The position numbers and the translations under genes were made by a program. The notes beneath the pieces were generated by a model. The model saw nothing but the letters and a program-made list of their open reading frames with translations, was not told the origin of the DNA and ran no database searches. This document shows positions 23,458 to 33,397 of a DNA stretch of 64,000 nt, one piece after another. Origin of the DNA: Phytopythium helicoides (lineage: Eukaryota > Oomycota > Peronosporomycetes > Pythiales > Pythiaceae); NCBI GenBank assembly GCA_024867545.1, contig JANFNE010000032.1, positions 372,001 to 436,000 of the forward strand, in the 5' to 3' direction. How positions within the stretch are numbered: the first letter of the stretch is position 1; every line of letters begins with the position of its first letter.

Positions 23458-24939
23458 ATGTCGTCGTCCTCGACGGCCACGTCGGCCGGGGAGGAGATCA
23501 CGTTCCCGCCGTCGTCGGCCTCGGAGGCGTCGGCTGCGAGTGCCAGTGAGAGCACAAACACCACGGAGGCTGAGGACGCAGTCGCCTCGGTGGTGAGCTA
23601 CGTGGCGACCGAGGGAGACGCGGACGCCGACAGCGCAGTGAGCGAGGACTGCGACAGCCGCGGCGCGAGCCACGGCAACAGCTTTGGCAACGGCATGAGC
23701 AACGGCGGCGAGTCGGCGCCTGGAGGCAACAATGGCGCCGCCAGCAACAAGAACAATGGCGAGGGCGGAGACGAGTACAAGCGCACGCACGGGACGTGCG
23801 AGTTCTACCCGACGAGCAGCAACAGCAGTAGCTGCCAGATTCAGCGCTCGTGCTACGACTGCCTCAACTTTAACATCACGAGCGAGCCCAACGGATGCTT
23901 TGTCAACTCGCTCGGCATCTGCAAGCGCGTGAGCGACTACAACCCCGCGCTGGACTACCGCCTCGGACACGCCGCCAATAACTACTCGACGGATGGATCT
24001 TCGTCCTCGTCCGGTAGTAGCAGCCTTGGGGCCAATGTCGGCGACGATGGAGATGACCGATACGACTTCCTTGCAAGCGCCGCGACCTATTGCGACCAGA
24101 ACGACGCGCAGTGCCTCAGCTGCATCGCTAACCAGTTCGCCGCCGTCATCTACAACAACTCGGGCGACTCGCGGAGCAGCTATTGCTACGGCACGAACAA
24201 CTGCATCTGCGTCGCCGTCTGTGAGGCGCGTCGACTCAACCCGCCGCACATGGACAGCCAGTGCTTCGCCAACACGATGAGTGCCAACCAGGCCATCGAG
24301 GGGACTAGTTACGGCTCGGTGTTCATGCTGATCGGCGCCATGGTCATGGTGGTGATCGTGGTGTTCGCCATCTACCGCGTCCGGACGCGCGGCGAGTCCG
24401 GGTCCAGTGACGCGTCCGAAGACAGCAACAACAACAACAACGTTCCAATGAACCGCCGCACGAGCGACGACGACCGCGCTGACATCATCATCACGCCGGA
24501 CCACAACGCGTCTCCGATTGCCATGGCCGTTCCGGTGCCCGTGCGCTCGTCGTCGTCTTCCATCGGAAAAGGTCAGATCTTGCTCAACTTGTTCAACTGG
24601 CAAGCAATGCGCGAGGTGTTGGTCCAGCGGGAGCAGATGCGGCTCGAGGGTATCGACCCGGCAGCACTGTCGCCTGATACAACCGGTCTCGACACGAACG
24701 GCGAGCCGAACGTCGACAAGGGCGATGTGCAGTTCTTGGACGTGAAGCCGTCGGCACCCGAGGTGGAGAAGGATGTGGCGTCTGCGCCGGCCGTTCCCGT
24801 GATCACCGTTCCGAGCGCTCCCGTCGTCTGGACCGTCCGCGCCATGGCCGGTCCTGCGTCTCCGTCCGCGCCGTCGGCCCCAGACTTTGACGACTTTGAG
24901 TTCGAAGACGTCGACGCCGCTGACATGCGGGCGCTGTGA
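23458..24939 (+). CDS. Array gene L: single-exon 14-Cys transmembrane protein
   Basis: An intronless frame of 493 residues. A long Ser/Ala/Glu- and Asn/Gly-rich N-terminus (about 110 residues) precedes CEFYPTSSNSSSCQIQRSCYDC, then directly CFVNSLGIC, an inserted Ser/Gly loop, ATYCDQNDAQCLSC, GTNNCICVAVC and a last cysteine: 14 cysteines. The intron that all other single-module members carry before the fifth cysteine is absent here. The helix is VFMLIGAMVMVVIVVFAIY. The tail box is LNLFNWQAMREVLVQRE, followed by VQFLDVKPSAPE and a C-terminus PSAPDFDDF...ADMRAL shared with M. No signal peptide. Confidence 0.8.
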   Translation: MSSSSTATSAGEEITFPPSSASEASAASASESTNTTEAEDAVASVVSYVATEGDADADSAVSEDCDSRGASHGNSFGNGMSNGGESAPGGNNGAASNKNNGEGGDEYKRTHGTCEFYPTSSNSSSCQIQRSCYDCLNFNITSEPNGCFVNSLGICKRVSDYNPALDYRLGHAANNYSTDGSSSSSGSSSLGANVGDDGDDRYDFLASAATYCDQNDAQCLSCIANQFAAVIYNNSGDSRSSYCYGTNNCICVAVCEARRLNPPHMDSQCFANTMSANQAIEGTSYGSVFMLIGAMVMVVIVVFAIYRVRTRGESGSSDASEDSNNNNNVPMNRRTSDDDRADIIITPDHNASPIAMAVPVPVRSSSSSIGKGQILLNLFNWQAMREVLVQREQMRLEGIDPAALSPDTTGLDTNGEPNVDKGDVQFLDVKPSAPEVEKDVASAPAVPVITVPSAPVVWTVRAMAGPASPSAPSAPDFDDFEFEDVDAADMRAL

Positions 24940-25767
24940 GCGGGGCGATAGTGTAGCAGAGCGATATTTAAGTGGGGACCGAGGAGCTGCAAGCCGACGC
25001 AGCCATCTGTGTGTATGTAGTAGGAAACCGATAGGTGTCGTGCGTGACTGTAGCGTGTACCAACTGAATGCAATCCAAGGACATTGCCAATCCGTCAACT
25101 ACCGCAGCCAAGTGACGAACTGCAGCACCTCACTCCGAGCCGAAGTGATCCAGTCACGAATGACTCGACGGAGCTCAGCTACCGAAACGCCGCGATCGCG
25201 CGATCGGCGCTTGAGCTGGCGCCACTGCAACGCCGCGACTGAGTAATCGCCGCACCAACACGCACGTGCAGCGTCATCGGCGTCACCTGTCGAGGCGCAT
25301 GAGTCGCAGCCGGCGCAAATCTGCATGAGCATTTTTTGCTGTCAGAGCAGGTGGGTGACAGTGGCTCGGCAACGTGTGACTTGGGTAAAGTATGATGACA
25401 TTTACACTTGTAGCTTGTATGCAAGAAGTAGGTATCAAGTGGCCCTGCGTGTCGCAAAGGAGAGAGTATACTCATTTCAAGTCAGTTGATTGCGGTCCTG
25501 TCGCCCCAGTTGACTGCTCCTTGGTTGCACGCGATGCGGGAAATCCCCTCTACAACCGAATACCAACCTCTAAACAGCATCTTTCCTTTTTTCCTTAACG
25601 CTCTACATACCCATATCCACTATCCTGTATATAATGATACCCCGCGAAACACAAGACTGCGTTTCCAGACTCAGAGTGACCCTTTCTCATCCGTCACCCC
25701 AGCCCATGGTCACTATTAGACTCGCGCCAGCACAGACATCTCTCGCTCCCCCCCCCCCTGGCTCGTC
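24940..25767. other. Intergenic L-M
   Basis: About 830 bp without a recognisable gene. A run of ten or so C residues lies near 25750, just upstream of the start of M. Confidence 0.55.
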
Positions 25768-26994
25768 ATGGGCCTCGCTCGGCGTGCGCTGGTGGCCGCG
25801 CTGCTCATGGCAGCGGCGTCCGCGGGCGACTCGGACGACTCGTACGACTCGTACGACTCGAGCAACAGCAGCGACAACGGCTCGAGCGCCAGCGGCTCGC
25901 AGCACCGCTGGACCGACGCGTACCCGTGCAAGTACTACCCAGCGGACGACCAGGGCTGCACGAGGCCGCGCTCGTGCTTCGACTGCCTCAACACGCCCGT
26001 GGACGGCGACAATGTACGCTGCTCGCTGCTCGTTTGACGCCCATGATGTGCCGTGGTTGCGGGTTTCCTGACGCCGCCGTACTTTCTCCAGGAGTGCATG
26101 ATCAACCAGTATGGACGCTGCATCGCCAAGACGGACTACACGTACAACCCGGCGCAGGACTACAGGATGTTCAAGCCGGCGAATGTAGAGCCCCCGCACG
26201 GAGACGAGCTGCTGCAGTTCCCATCCGACGCCGCACAGTACTGCGACGCCGCGACAGACCCGTGCTGCGCCGCGTGCAGGGCCACGGTGTTCGCCGACGT
26301 CATGGACGGCACGGCCAACTCGTCGCTCACGCGGTACTGCTACGGCGAACATGGATGCGTGTGCATCGCCATGTGCGAGGCCCCGTGGTGGAACACGTCC
26401 ATCGGCGTCCAGGTGTGCCACGGGGCTGCTCCTGCCACCAACTACAATTTGACCAAGGCAGGCAACAATGGAGACGAAGATAAAAAGCCCCGGTCGATCT
26501 GGCCTCTCGTGCTCGAGTCCATTGGTGCGGTGTCGGCTGTCGCCATGATCGTAGTCGCCGCCGTGATCATCCGACGCCGCCGGCGAGATCAAGAAAACGA
26601 CAATTCCAGCAGCAGTAACAGTAACGGAGAAGGAGATGCAGGGGACGGGTCTGGCGGACGGCCTCCGCGCCAGACAGGGCCGCAGCTCAGCCTCTTCGGT
26701 TGGCAGGCCATGCGCTCGGAGCTCATCCACCGCGAGCAGCTGCTGCTGTCCGGCGTCGAGGATTTCTCAGGGGTCCGCACGGGGTACATCCAGTTGCTTG
26801 ACGTTCAGGCGTCAGCGCCGGAGGAGGACGACACCATCGCCAATCGGTCCTCCACTGCCGCCTCGGCTCCCGTGATGCTCGTGCCGTTGGCGGGTGCCTC
26901 TGCGCCGCCCATGACACCGACAATGCCCTCGGCTCCAGATTTTGATGACTTTAGCGACTCTGGGAGTGACGATGCCGATATGGCGGAGTTATGA
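25768..26994 (+). CDS. Array gene M: 14-Cys transmembrane protein with signal peptide
   Basis: Model: exons 25768-26013 and 26092-26994, 382 residues. This is the only member with a convincing signal peptide (MGLARRALVAALLMAAASAG). An Asp/Ser/Tyr repeat (DDSYDSYDSS) follows, then CKYYPADDQGCTRPRSCFDC, a 78 bp phase-0 intron, CMINQYGRC, QYCDAATDPCCAAC (one extra cysteine), GEHGCVCIAMC and a last cysteine. The helix AVSAVAMIVVAAVIIR is followed by RRRR. The tail has LSLFGWQAMRSELIHRE, IQLLDVQASAPE, and PSAPDFDDF...ADMAEL. It fixes the topology of the family as type I: cysteine domain outside, tail in the cytosol. Its end is 99 bp from the convergent transporter gene. Confidence 0.8.
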
Positions 26995-27093
26995 GCCCGC
27001 AACGACAGACAGGTTAGTGTCCATGATGGAGTAAATATATTTATTGTGCTGTTGATAGGAAGAGTTCGAGAATCACGTTCACAGTGACAGTGT

Positions 27094-29001
27094 TCACCCG
27101 CATCCGCTACCGCCAACGATAGGCAAGCACGAGGTTCCTGGGAGGATGGCGAGCCAGTTGAAGACGAGCGAGATGGTGAACGCAACCGCAAAGCCTGCGA
27201 TGGTCCACAGCGCGTTTTTCCTGGTTTCATCGTCTTCGTTTTCGCCCGTGTCATCTCCGTCAACGCACCGCCGCCGCTTATGCATCCGGATAAGCTGCAG
27301 CTTCTGTCGAGGGAGGAAGAGCAGTGCGAACAGCGCGAGTGCCCGGATGGCAAACAACACAGCGAGCCCAAAGCCCACGAGAGACTCGTCACCATTGCTG
27401 CTGTCACTCGCGCTTTCGTTGATGGAGTAGCTCAACACGTTTGAGAACGCAGTGGCGAGTAGCCGCATGATCGTTGCGATGGATACAACAGCGCCAACGA
27501 TGGCCCCTTCGCCACCCACAGGTGCAATTTCCACGGCCATGGCGATCTCCAAGATGACGATAAGGGCTCGCACGTAGCCCTGTAAAGCGTCCATGATGGC
27601 ATACGTGCCAGCACTCCTAGCGGCCTGGTTGAAAGTGGCGACGAGGAAGTATATCAGCTCGGGTCCGAGGAACACGAGCACGTAGCCCAGAGCGAGATGT
27701 GTCCGCCAGCTAGCATTGAGTCCATTGAACTTCCACATGGAGACGGCGCACACGTAAAGCACCTTTTGCACGATGTTGGATGATGAGTTCGTCTTGGCCG
27801 TCACGCCACACCATTCAGCGAGAGTATCGAGCGGAAACGAGAGAGAGAACTCGGAGAAGAAGACGAACATGAAGAGGAAGCGTGTGACAGCTGTGGTGGA
27901 TCGCTCTCCAAGCGTACCTCGCAGCACTCGCCAGTGGGCCTTGACACGGACGAGGAATGGCTGGCGAGAAATAGTTGTGGACATTTCACGGTCGCTTGTA
28001 GATGACGATGGTAGCTCGCGGAATCCGAAGACGAGAGCTGGTAGTGGCACGAGCGACAGAAACATGAGGAACAGCGCGATCGTGCGGAACGAGTAAAGTG
28101 GGGTGATGCCGAGTGAAGTGATGCGGAACACGACCTTGTCGGCGACAATCTGGCCCACCGTGTCACCCGTGAACTGAGTCATGAGCAGCGTACCCACAGC
28201 GGCGCCACGCTCGAGGATTGACTCGCGATCTCGGCACAGCGCGACGACGTGCACTTCAGCAATGAGGATGCTCAAGATCACACCGAGACTCGCCATCATG
28301 AGCAGGAAAGTATAACCAGCGATGATGGCACCACGATTCAGAGGTGTCACTTCCGATTCATCGTCTTCATTGATCTTGCCGTTGCCACTTGCAGCAGCAG
28401 CGACCTTGGTGTCGTACTCTTCGACGTAGTTGAGGAAAGCAACGCCAAAGTAGGCGAGGAAGGTGATGATCCAACCGAGGAGCATGTAGGCGCGTCTTCG
28501 ACTGCCGAGGATGGGGACAGAGTCCGACAGGAAGCCGAGGACAAAGCTGAAAGACCAGGGCAGAAGTAGCAGCGAGGACGCAGCGTTGCTCTGGTAGTCG
28601 GTCAGTTCCAGGTCGGACTCCATGAGGTTGAGCAGTCCGCGCTTGAGCGCCGATGAGAGGAAGCCCGCGAGCAGCACCGACACAAGCAGCCCGATGTGGT
28701 TCCTGTCGAACAGGTTGATTCCTGGTCGGCTCGGATCAAGCCCCTGACTCTCAGACAGGTGCGGCACAGGCGACGGCGGCGGGATCTTGCCCTTGGCATC
28801 ATAGTCGTTGTTGTCCCTCCAGAAGTGCTGGTGCTGGTGATGCTGGAAGGCTGACACGTGCACCGTGCTGGCCGTGGACGCGTCCAGAGGGTCGAAGTCG
28901 ACGGACTCGAGCACGGCGCATGAGCTGTCGAGGTACGGGTTCTTGTCGCCGAGCACGGGTCCCAGCGACGAATTGGGCGACGCCCACCGCAGCTTGCTCA
29001 T
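27094..29001 (-). CDS. Folate-biopterin-transporter-like MFS membrane protein
   Basis: An intronless frame of 635 residues from the ATG at 29001. A hydrophilic N-terminus of about 95 residues precedes a polytopic region with roughly 12 hydrophobic segments. The best markers are KRGLLNLMESDLELTDYQ, then a loop GFLSDSVPILGSRRRAYML that matches the MFS loop 2-3 signature as it appears in the folate-biopterin transporter (FBT/BT1) family, which is expanded in Phytophthora. A hydrophilic central loop separates the two halves; the C-terminus has basic RMHKRRR and acidic GENEDDE segments before a last helix. The transported substrate cannot be told from sequence; family members carry folates or pterins. 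The frame is open upstream to 29070 but only through a non-ATG start. Confidence 0.75.
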   Translation of the reverse strand: MSKLRWASPNSSLGPVLGDKNPYLDSSCAVLESVDFDPLDASTASTVHVSAFQHHQHQHFWRDNNDYDAKGKIPPPSPVPHLSESQGLDPSRPGINLFDRNHIGLLVSVLLAGFLSSALKRGLLNLMESDLELTDYQSNAASSLLLLPWSFSFVLGFLSDSVPILGSRRRAYMLLGWIITFLAYFGVAFLNYVEEYDTKVAAAASGNGKINEDDESEVTPLNRGAIIAGYTFLLMMASLGVILSILIAEVHVVALCRDRESILERGAAVGTLLMTQFTGDTVGQIVADKVVFRITSLGITPLYSFRTIALFLMFLSLVPLPALVFGFRELPSSSTSDREMSTTISRQPFLVRVKAHWRVLRGTLGERSTTAVTRFLFMFVFFSEFSLSFPLDTLAEWCGVTAKTNSSSNIVQKVLYVCAVSMWKFNGLNASWRTHLALGYVLVFLGPELIYFLVATFNQAARSAGTYAIMDALQGYVRALIVILEIAMAVEIAPVGGEGAIVGAVVSIATIMRLLATAFSNVLSYSINESASDSSNGDESLVGFGLAVLFAIRALALFALLFLPRQKLQLIRMHKRRRCVDGDDTGENEDDETRKNALWTIAGFAVAFTISLVFNWLAILPGTSCLPIVGGSGCG

Positions 29002-29702
29002 TGCCGTCGGTGGTCGAGTGCAGACGAGTGACCTCCGAGATGGAGGTTTGCGGCTGGAGGCACTCGACACGCACCCTGTAAAGGCTCGAGCGCCACGTGA
29101 TTAGTTCCACTAATGTCTTTGGCGCCTTTCGTGGCTTTCACGGGTCCGCGTGCCTCTCGAGTTCGCAACGCGCGACTGCCATGCTCCTCACACGCCAGAG
29201 GGTTGGACCATCCTATTATGGCAGCGCCATCAGCGCACAGACTGGGCAGCAGTAACACTCTAGCCCGGAAGAGCAGGGAGATTTGCTTGTCAAGGCCATG
29301 CTCCATACTGAGACCAAGGCTCTCGATTGCGGAGTGGTTCTTCCGGGCCAGCGGGGACGGCGGAAGTGCCGACTGGGCGACAAAGTTTACCCACGCCGCC
29401 ATGTTGTGGAGATGTATGGCGCGAAAAGCTGCCGATCACCAGGCGATTCGCTCAGCTCATGCTTCGACATGGATGCGGTGGTCCTCCCCTGGAAGAGTTC
29501 AATGATCACCAGACAGCTCCCATCCTGAAGTGCTCTCGGTGGTCTCAGTCGTTGATCTCGGTGATTTCAAACGTTGAGCTGCGTCTGCCGGCCGACTGAG
29601 AACTGACGCGATGTGCGTGAGCTTGCTGCACTCGCTGATATCTCGGCAGCTGGAGCCGCAGTCACGCTACAAACCTCTACAGCAGGTCACCGAGGGACAC
29701 GG
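29002..29702. other. Intergenic, upstream of the transporter, outside the inverted repeat
   Basis: About 700 bp between the 5' end of the transporter gene and the outer end of the left arm. Several short open frames exist but none has a domain. It should contain the transporter promoter. Confidence 0.5.
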
Positions 29703-29957
29703 CATCGAGTGATAACAATGGTACATGTATTCGGATGCAAGTTTTTATCATCGATGGCGAACGGAGGCTACACAGAGAACGACATGCAGCGCACAGATAC
29801 CAGCTAGGCGCCTCAGTTCGCAGCGAGCTGCCGTGCAATTGGCGGCTCGGTCGAAGGAGATCTTCATAATCGTCGGGTGGGGCCTTAGAGATGCAGAGAG
29901 TCTTCAGACGACAGCTCTCCTACCCGTCGAGTTGCAATGATGGGAGAGAGCCATCTC

Positions 29958-32651
29958 TTAAGGCACGGGGGTCTGGGTCTTCATCTTGAGCGAGGCCTGT
30001 GCAGCCGCAAGGCGCGCAATCACCACGCGCAGCGGACTGCACGACACGTACTTGAGTCCAACGGTCTCGAAGAACTCGATCGACTTGGGGTCGCCGCCGT
30101 GCTCGCCGCACACGCCCAGCTCGATCATGGGACGAGTGGCGCGGCCACGCTCCGCCGCGATCTTGACGAGCTCGCCAACGCCTGCCGGATCGATCGTCTC
30201 GAACGGGTCCGTCTCAAGGATGCCGTGCTTGACGTAGTGCGACAGGAACTTGGCCTGCGCGTCGTCGCGAGAGATGCCGTACGTCATCTGCGTGAGATCG
30301 TTGGTGCCGAACGAGAAGAACTCGGCCAGCTCGGCCAGCTTGCCAGCCATGAGCGCGCCACGCGGCACCTCGATCATCGTGCCCACCTTGTAGTTGATGC
30401 TCTTGCCACTCTTGCTGATCACACCCTCGACGACGGACCGCACGAGCTTGACCTGGTGCTCGAGCTCCTCAATGGAGCCCACGAGCGGGATCATGATGTG
30501 CGGCGCCACGACGACGCCCTCGCCCGTGACGGTGACGGCGGCCTGCGCGATCGCCTTGGCCTGGATGGTCGTGATGCCCGGGTGTACGATGCCGAGACGG
30601 CAGCCACGCAGACCCATCATGGGGTTCGCCTCCTTCAGGCCCGCCAGCCGAGCCTGCACCGTTGCCTTGGACACGTTCAGCTCCTCGGCGAGCTGCACGC
30701 AGAGGTTGTCGAGTGCGGCACCCTCGTGCGGCAGGAACTCGTGCAGCGGCGGGTCGAGCATGCGGATGGTGACCGGGAGGCCGTCCATGGCGCGGAAGAT
30801 GCCCTCGAAGTCCTGCTGCTGGAAGGTGCAGAGAGCGTCGAGCGCCTCCTGCTGGCCGGGCGAGTCGAGCTCCACCTCGGCGATCATGCGGCGCACGGCG
30901 GCAATGCGCTCCGCCGAGCTGAAGAACATGTGCTCGGTTCGCGTGAGGCCAATGCCCTGCGCGCCGTTGGCACGCGCGTCGCGAGCGTCTTCTGGCGTGT
31001 CCGCGTTCGTGTACACCTCCATGCGACGGGCCTTGTCGACCCACGACATGAACTGCTCCATCTCGGCGCTCACAGACGCCTTCTGCAGCTTCTGCTGACC
31101 CTGGATCACCTCGCCCGTGGTGCCGTTCAGGCTGATGAAGTCGCCCTCCTTGAGCAGCGCCTCGCCGTTGGCCGTGCGCACGCGCACCGTCTTGCTCTCG
31201 GCGTCGATGAGCAGCGCCTCACAGCCGCACACGCACGGCTTGCCCCAACCGCGAGCCACCACGGCGGCGTGCGACGTCATGCCGCCACGCGAAGTCAGGA
31301 TGCCCTCGGCCGCATGCATGCCGCCCACGTCCTCGGGCGACGTCTCCTCACGCACCAGCATGACCTTCTCGCCACGAGCGAACCACTCCTCTGCCTCGGC
31401 GGCCGTGAAGACCACGCGGCCGACCGCGGCACCGGGCGAGGCCGCCAGACCACTGCACAGCACGTCCTTCTGGTAGGCCTTCTCGTCCGCGAAGCTCGGG
31501 TGCAGCAGCTGGTCCAGGTGGCGCGGCTCGACAAGCATCACGGCTTCCTCCTCCGTGATGAGCTTCTCGCGCCACAGGTCCACGGCGATCTTGAGCGCCG
31601 CCGGACCCGTGCGCTTGCCGTTACGCGTCTGCAGCATGAAGAGCTGGCCGTCCTCGACCGTGAACTCCGTGTCCTGCACGTCCTTGAAGTGCGTCTCGAG
31701 GCGGTGCACGGTCTCGTCGAGCTGCTTGTAGACGGCGGGCATCTTGATGGCCAGCTCCGAGATGGGCTGCGGCGTGCGGATACCCGCGACCACGTCCTCG
31801 CCCTGCGCGTTGAGCAGGAACTCACCGTAGAGCTTGTTCTCTCCGTTGGCCGGGTTGCGCGTGAAGAGCACGCCCGTGCCCGAGTTGTCGTTGATGTTGC
31901 CGTAGACCATGGCCTGCACGTTGACGGCCGTGCCCTTGAGGCCCGTGATCTTGTTGATTTCGCGGTACTTGACGGCACGCGGGATGTTCCAGGAGCGGAA
32001 GACGGCCTCAATGCCCATGCGAAGCTGCTCCCACGGGTCGAGCGGGAACTTCTGGTTGTGCGTCACGTACACCTTCTTGTACTTTTCGACGAGCACCTTG
32101 AGGTCATCGGCCGTGAGCTCCACATCGAACGTGACCTGGCGCTCCTGCTTGATGGCCGTGATCTCGGCCTCGAAGTCCTCGTGCGGGATGCCGAGCACCA
32201 CGTCGCCGAACATCTGCAGCAGGCGTCGGTAGCAGTCGTAGGCGAAGCGCTCGCCGCCGCGCTTGGCAACGCCGTGCACGATGTCGTCGTTGAGGCCGAG
32301 GTTGAGCACCGTGTCCATCATGCCGGGCATGGAGATGGCAGCGCCCGAGCGCACCGAGACGAGCAGCGGGTTGCTGGCGTCGCCGAACGTCTTGTTCAGC
32401 TTGCTCTCCATGAGCGTGATGCCCTTCTTGACCTCCGGCATGAGCTCGTCGGGGAGGCGGCCGCCCACGGCGTAGAACTCCTGGCACACCTCGGTGGTGA
32501 TGGTGAGGCCGGGCGGCACGTTGACGCCGCCGCGAGCCATCTCGCACAGGTTGGCGCCCTTGCCGCCCAGCAGCTGCTTCATGGACGCATGGCCCTGGCT
32601 GTCGCCCTGGACGAACGTGTACACGCGCGGGTGCTGGATGACTTTGCTCAT
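29958..32651 (-). CDS. Pyruvate, phosphate dikinase, left copy
   Basis: Intronless, 897 residues from the ATG at 32651 (MSKVIQHPRVYTF). It interconverts pyruvate + ATP + Pi and PEP + AMP + PPi. The N-terminal nucleotide-binding part shows GGKGANLCEMA and SVRSGAAISMPGMMD; the swivelling phosphohistidine domain shows LTSRGGMTSHAAVVARG, whose His is catalytic; the C-terminal PEP/pyruvate barrel shows GIGLTRTEHMFF, NPMMGLRGCRLGI, SFGTNDLTQMTYG and GVCGEHGGDP. Length is normal for a cytosolic form, with no targeting presequence seen. Oomycetes are known to use PPi-dependent enzymes in glycolysis. The protein looks identical to the right copy until the last residues, where this one ends KTQTPVP. 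Confidence 0.95.
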   Translation of the reverse strand: MSKVIQHPRVYTFVQGDSQGHASMKQLLGGKGANLCEMARGGVNVPPGLTITTEVCQEFYAVGGRLPDELMPEVKKGITLMESKLNKTFGDASNPLLVSVRSGAAISMPGMMDTVLNLGLNDDIVHGVAKRGGERFAYDCYRRLLQMFGDVVLGIPHEDFEAEITAIKQERQVTFDVELTADDLKVLVEKYKKVYVTHNQKFPLDPWEQLRMGIEAVFRSWNIPRAVKYREINKITGLKGTAVNVQAMVYGNINDNSGTGVLFTRNPANGENKLYGEFLLNAQGEDVVAGIRTPQPISELAIKMPAVYKQLDETVHRLETHFKDVQDTEFTVEDGQLFMLQTRNGKRTGPAALKIAVDLWREKLITEEEAVMLVEPRHLDQLLHPSFADEKAYQKDVLCSGLAASPGAAVGRVVFTAAEAEEWFARGEKVMLVREETSPEDVGGMHAAEGILTSRGGMTSHAAVVARGWGKPCVCGCEALLIDAESKTVRVRTANGEALLKEGDFISLNGTTGEVIQGQQKLQKASVSAEMEQFMSWVDKARRMEVYTNADTPEDARDARANGAQGIGLTRTEHMFFSSAERIAAVRRMIAEVELDSPGQQEALDALCTFQQQDFEGIFRAMDGLPVTIRMLDPPLHEFLPHEGAALDNLCVQLAEELNVSKATVQARLAGLKEANPMMGLRGCRLGIVHPGITTIQAKAIAQAAVTVTGEGVVVAPHIMIPLVGSIEELEHQVKLVRSVVEGVISKSGKSINYKVGTMIEVPRGALMAGKLAELAEFFSFGTNDLTQMTYGISRDDAQAKFLSHYVKHGILETDPFETIDPAGVGELVKIAAERGRATRPMIELGVCGEHGGDPKSIEFFETVGLKYVSCSPLRVVIARLAAAQASLKMKTQTPVP

Positions 32652-32776
32652 GGTAGTGAAGTTGTCGATGTCGAAGAAGTCCAAGTTGGTGTCGTCGGTG
32701 TCGATGTCGATAGCGAGGGCGATGTCGATGGCCCTGGCGTGGTCTTGCTCAGCTCTTGATTAGCTTGATCGGTCGG

Positions 32777-32797
32777 GTGGGAATTGGATAATGAAGC
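32777..32797 (-). promoter_or_regulatory. Oomycete-type initiator plus flanking element, left PPDK
   Basis: On the minus strand it reads TTCATTATCC followed at once by CAATTCCCAC. This fits the oomycete core promoter, an initiator of the TCATTYY type followed by the CAWTTTNYY-type flanking region. It lies about 126 bp upstream of the ATG at 32651. The match is by eye and no transcript data were used. Confidence 0.5.
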
Positions 32798-33376
32798 TCG
32801 AGGACGCGAGCGAGTTGATGGAGAGCCCGCCGAGCCTCCCAAGGGGGACCCAGAGCAGCCGCAGAGCGCGAGAGAGACCCTCAAAGCGACGAGAGAGACA
32901 CGCCGGGAGCTGCTGCAGATGCAGACCAGCCCGCCCCGCGCGAGCTTGAAAGGCTTCGAATCGCACTCGTGCTGCCGACGAGCAAGCAGCTCGCGGAGCG
33001 TTGCATAAATGCGACGGTCTCCGGTCACGCGTGACCTCCGAAGCAATTCGACAGTGTCGAAATGCTAATCTCCGGTACGAGCCGTTGGAGCGGCGGAAAC
33101 GGTCGTGTCCAGCATAAACTGTCGCGCGTATTTTAAAACAAAGTGTCATAATGAAGAACTCGTCCAAGTAAGGCGAAAATGCAGAGCTGCATAGCATGGA
33201 GCGCCTCACCAAGCACGCCCAACCCAAGCAAGCACGAAGCAGGCGGACGCCATCTCCCGGACGCCATCTCCTCGGGGAAGACGCGCGGCTTCTTCTCGTG
33301 CGTCAAGGCCCAATTGACAGAATAGCAAGTATTCCGGACGGTCAGGAAGCCTAAGGGCGACTCGGCTCCAGGAACT

Positions 33377-33397
33377 GAAGGAAGGAAGGAAGGAAGG
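33377..33397. repeat. GAAG microsatellite, left arm
   Basis: Five tandem GAAG-type units, mirrored as CTTC units at 38122-38142 in the right arm with the same visible length. Confidence 0.8.

Noticed and set aside
29937..32759. 940-codon open frame on the plus strand, antisense to the left PPDK
   Set aside because: It mirrors the GC-rich third positions of the PPDK gene exactly; the same antisense frame appears in pieces opposite the right copy. It has no domain and His/Leu/Arg/Asp-rich composition typical of shadow frames.
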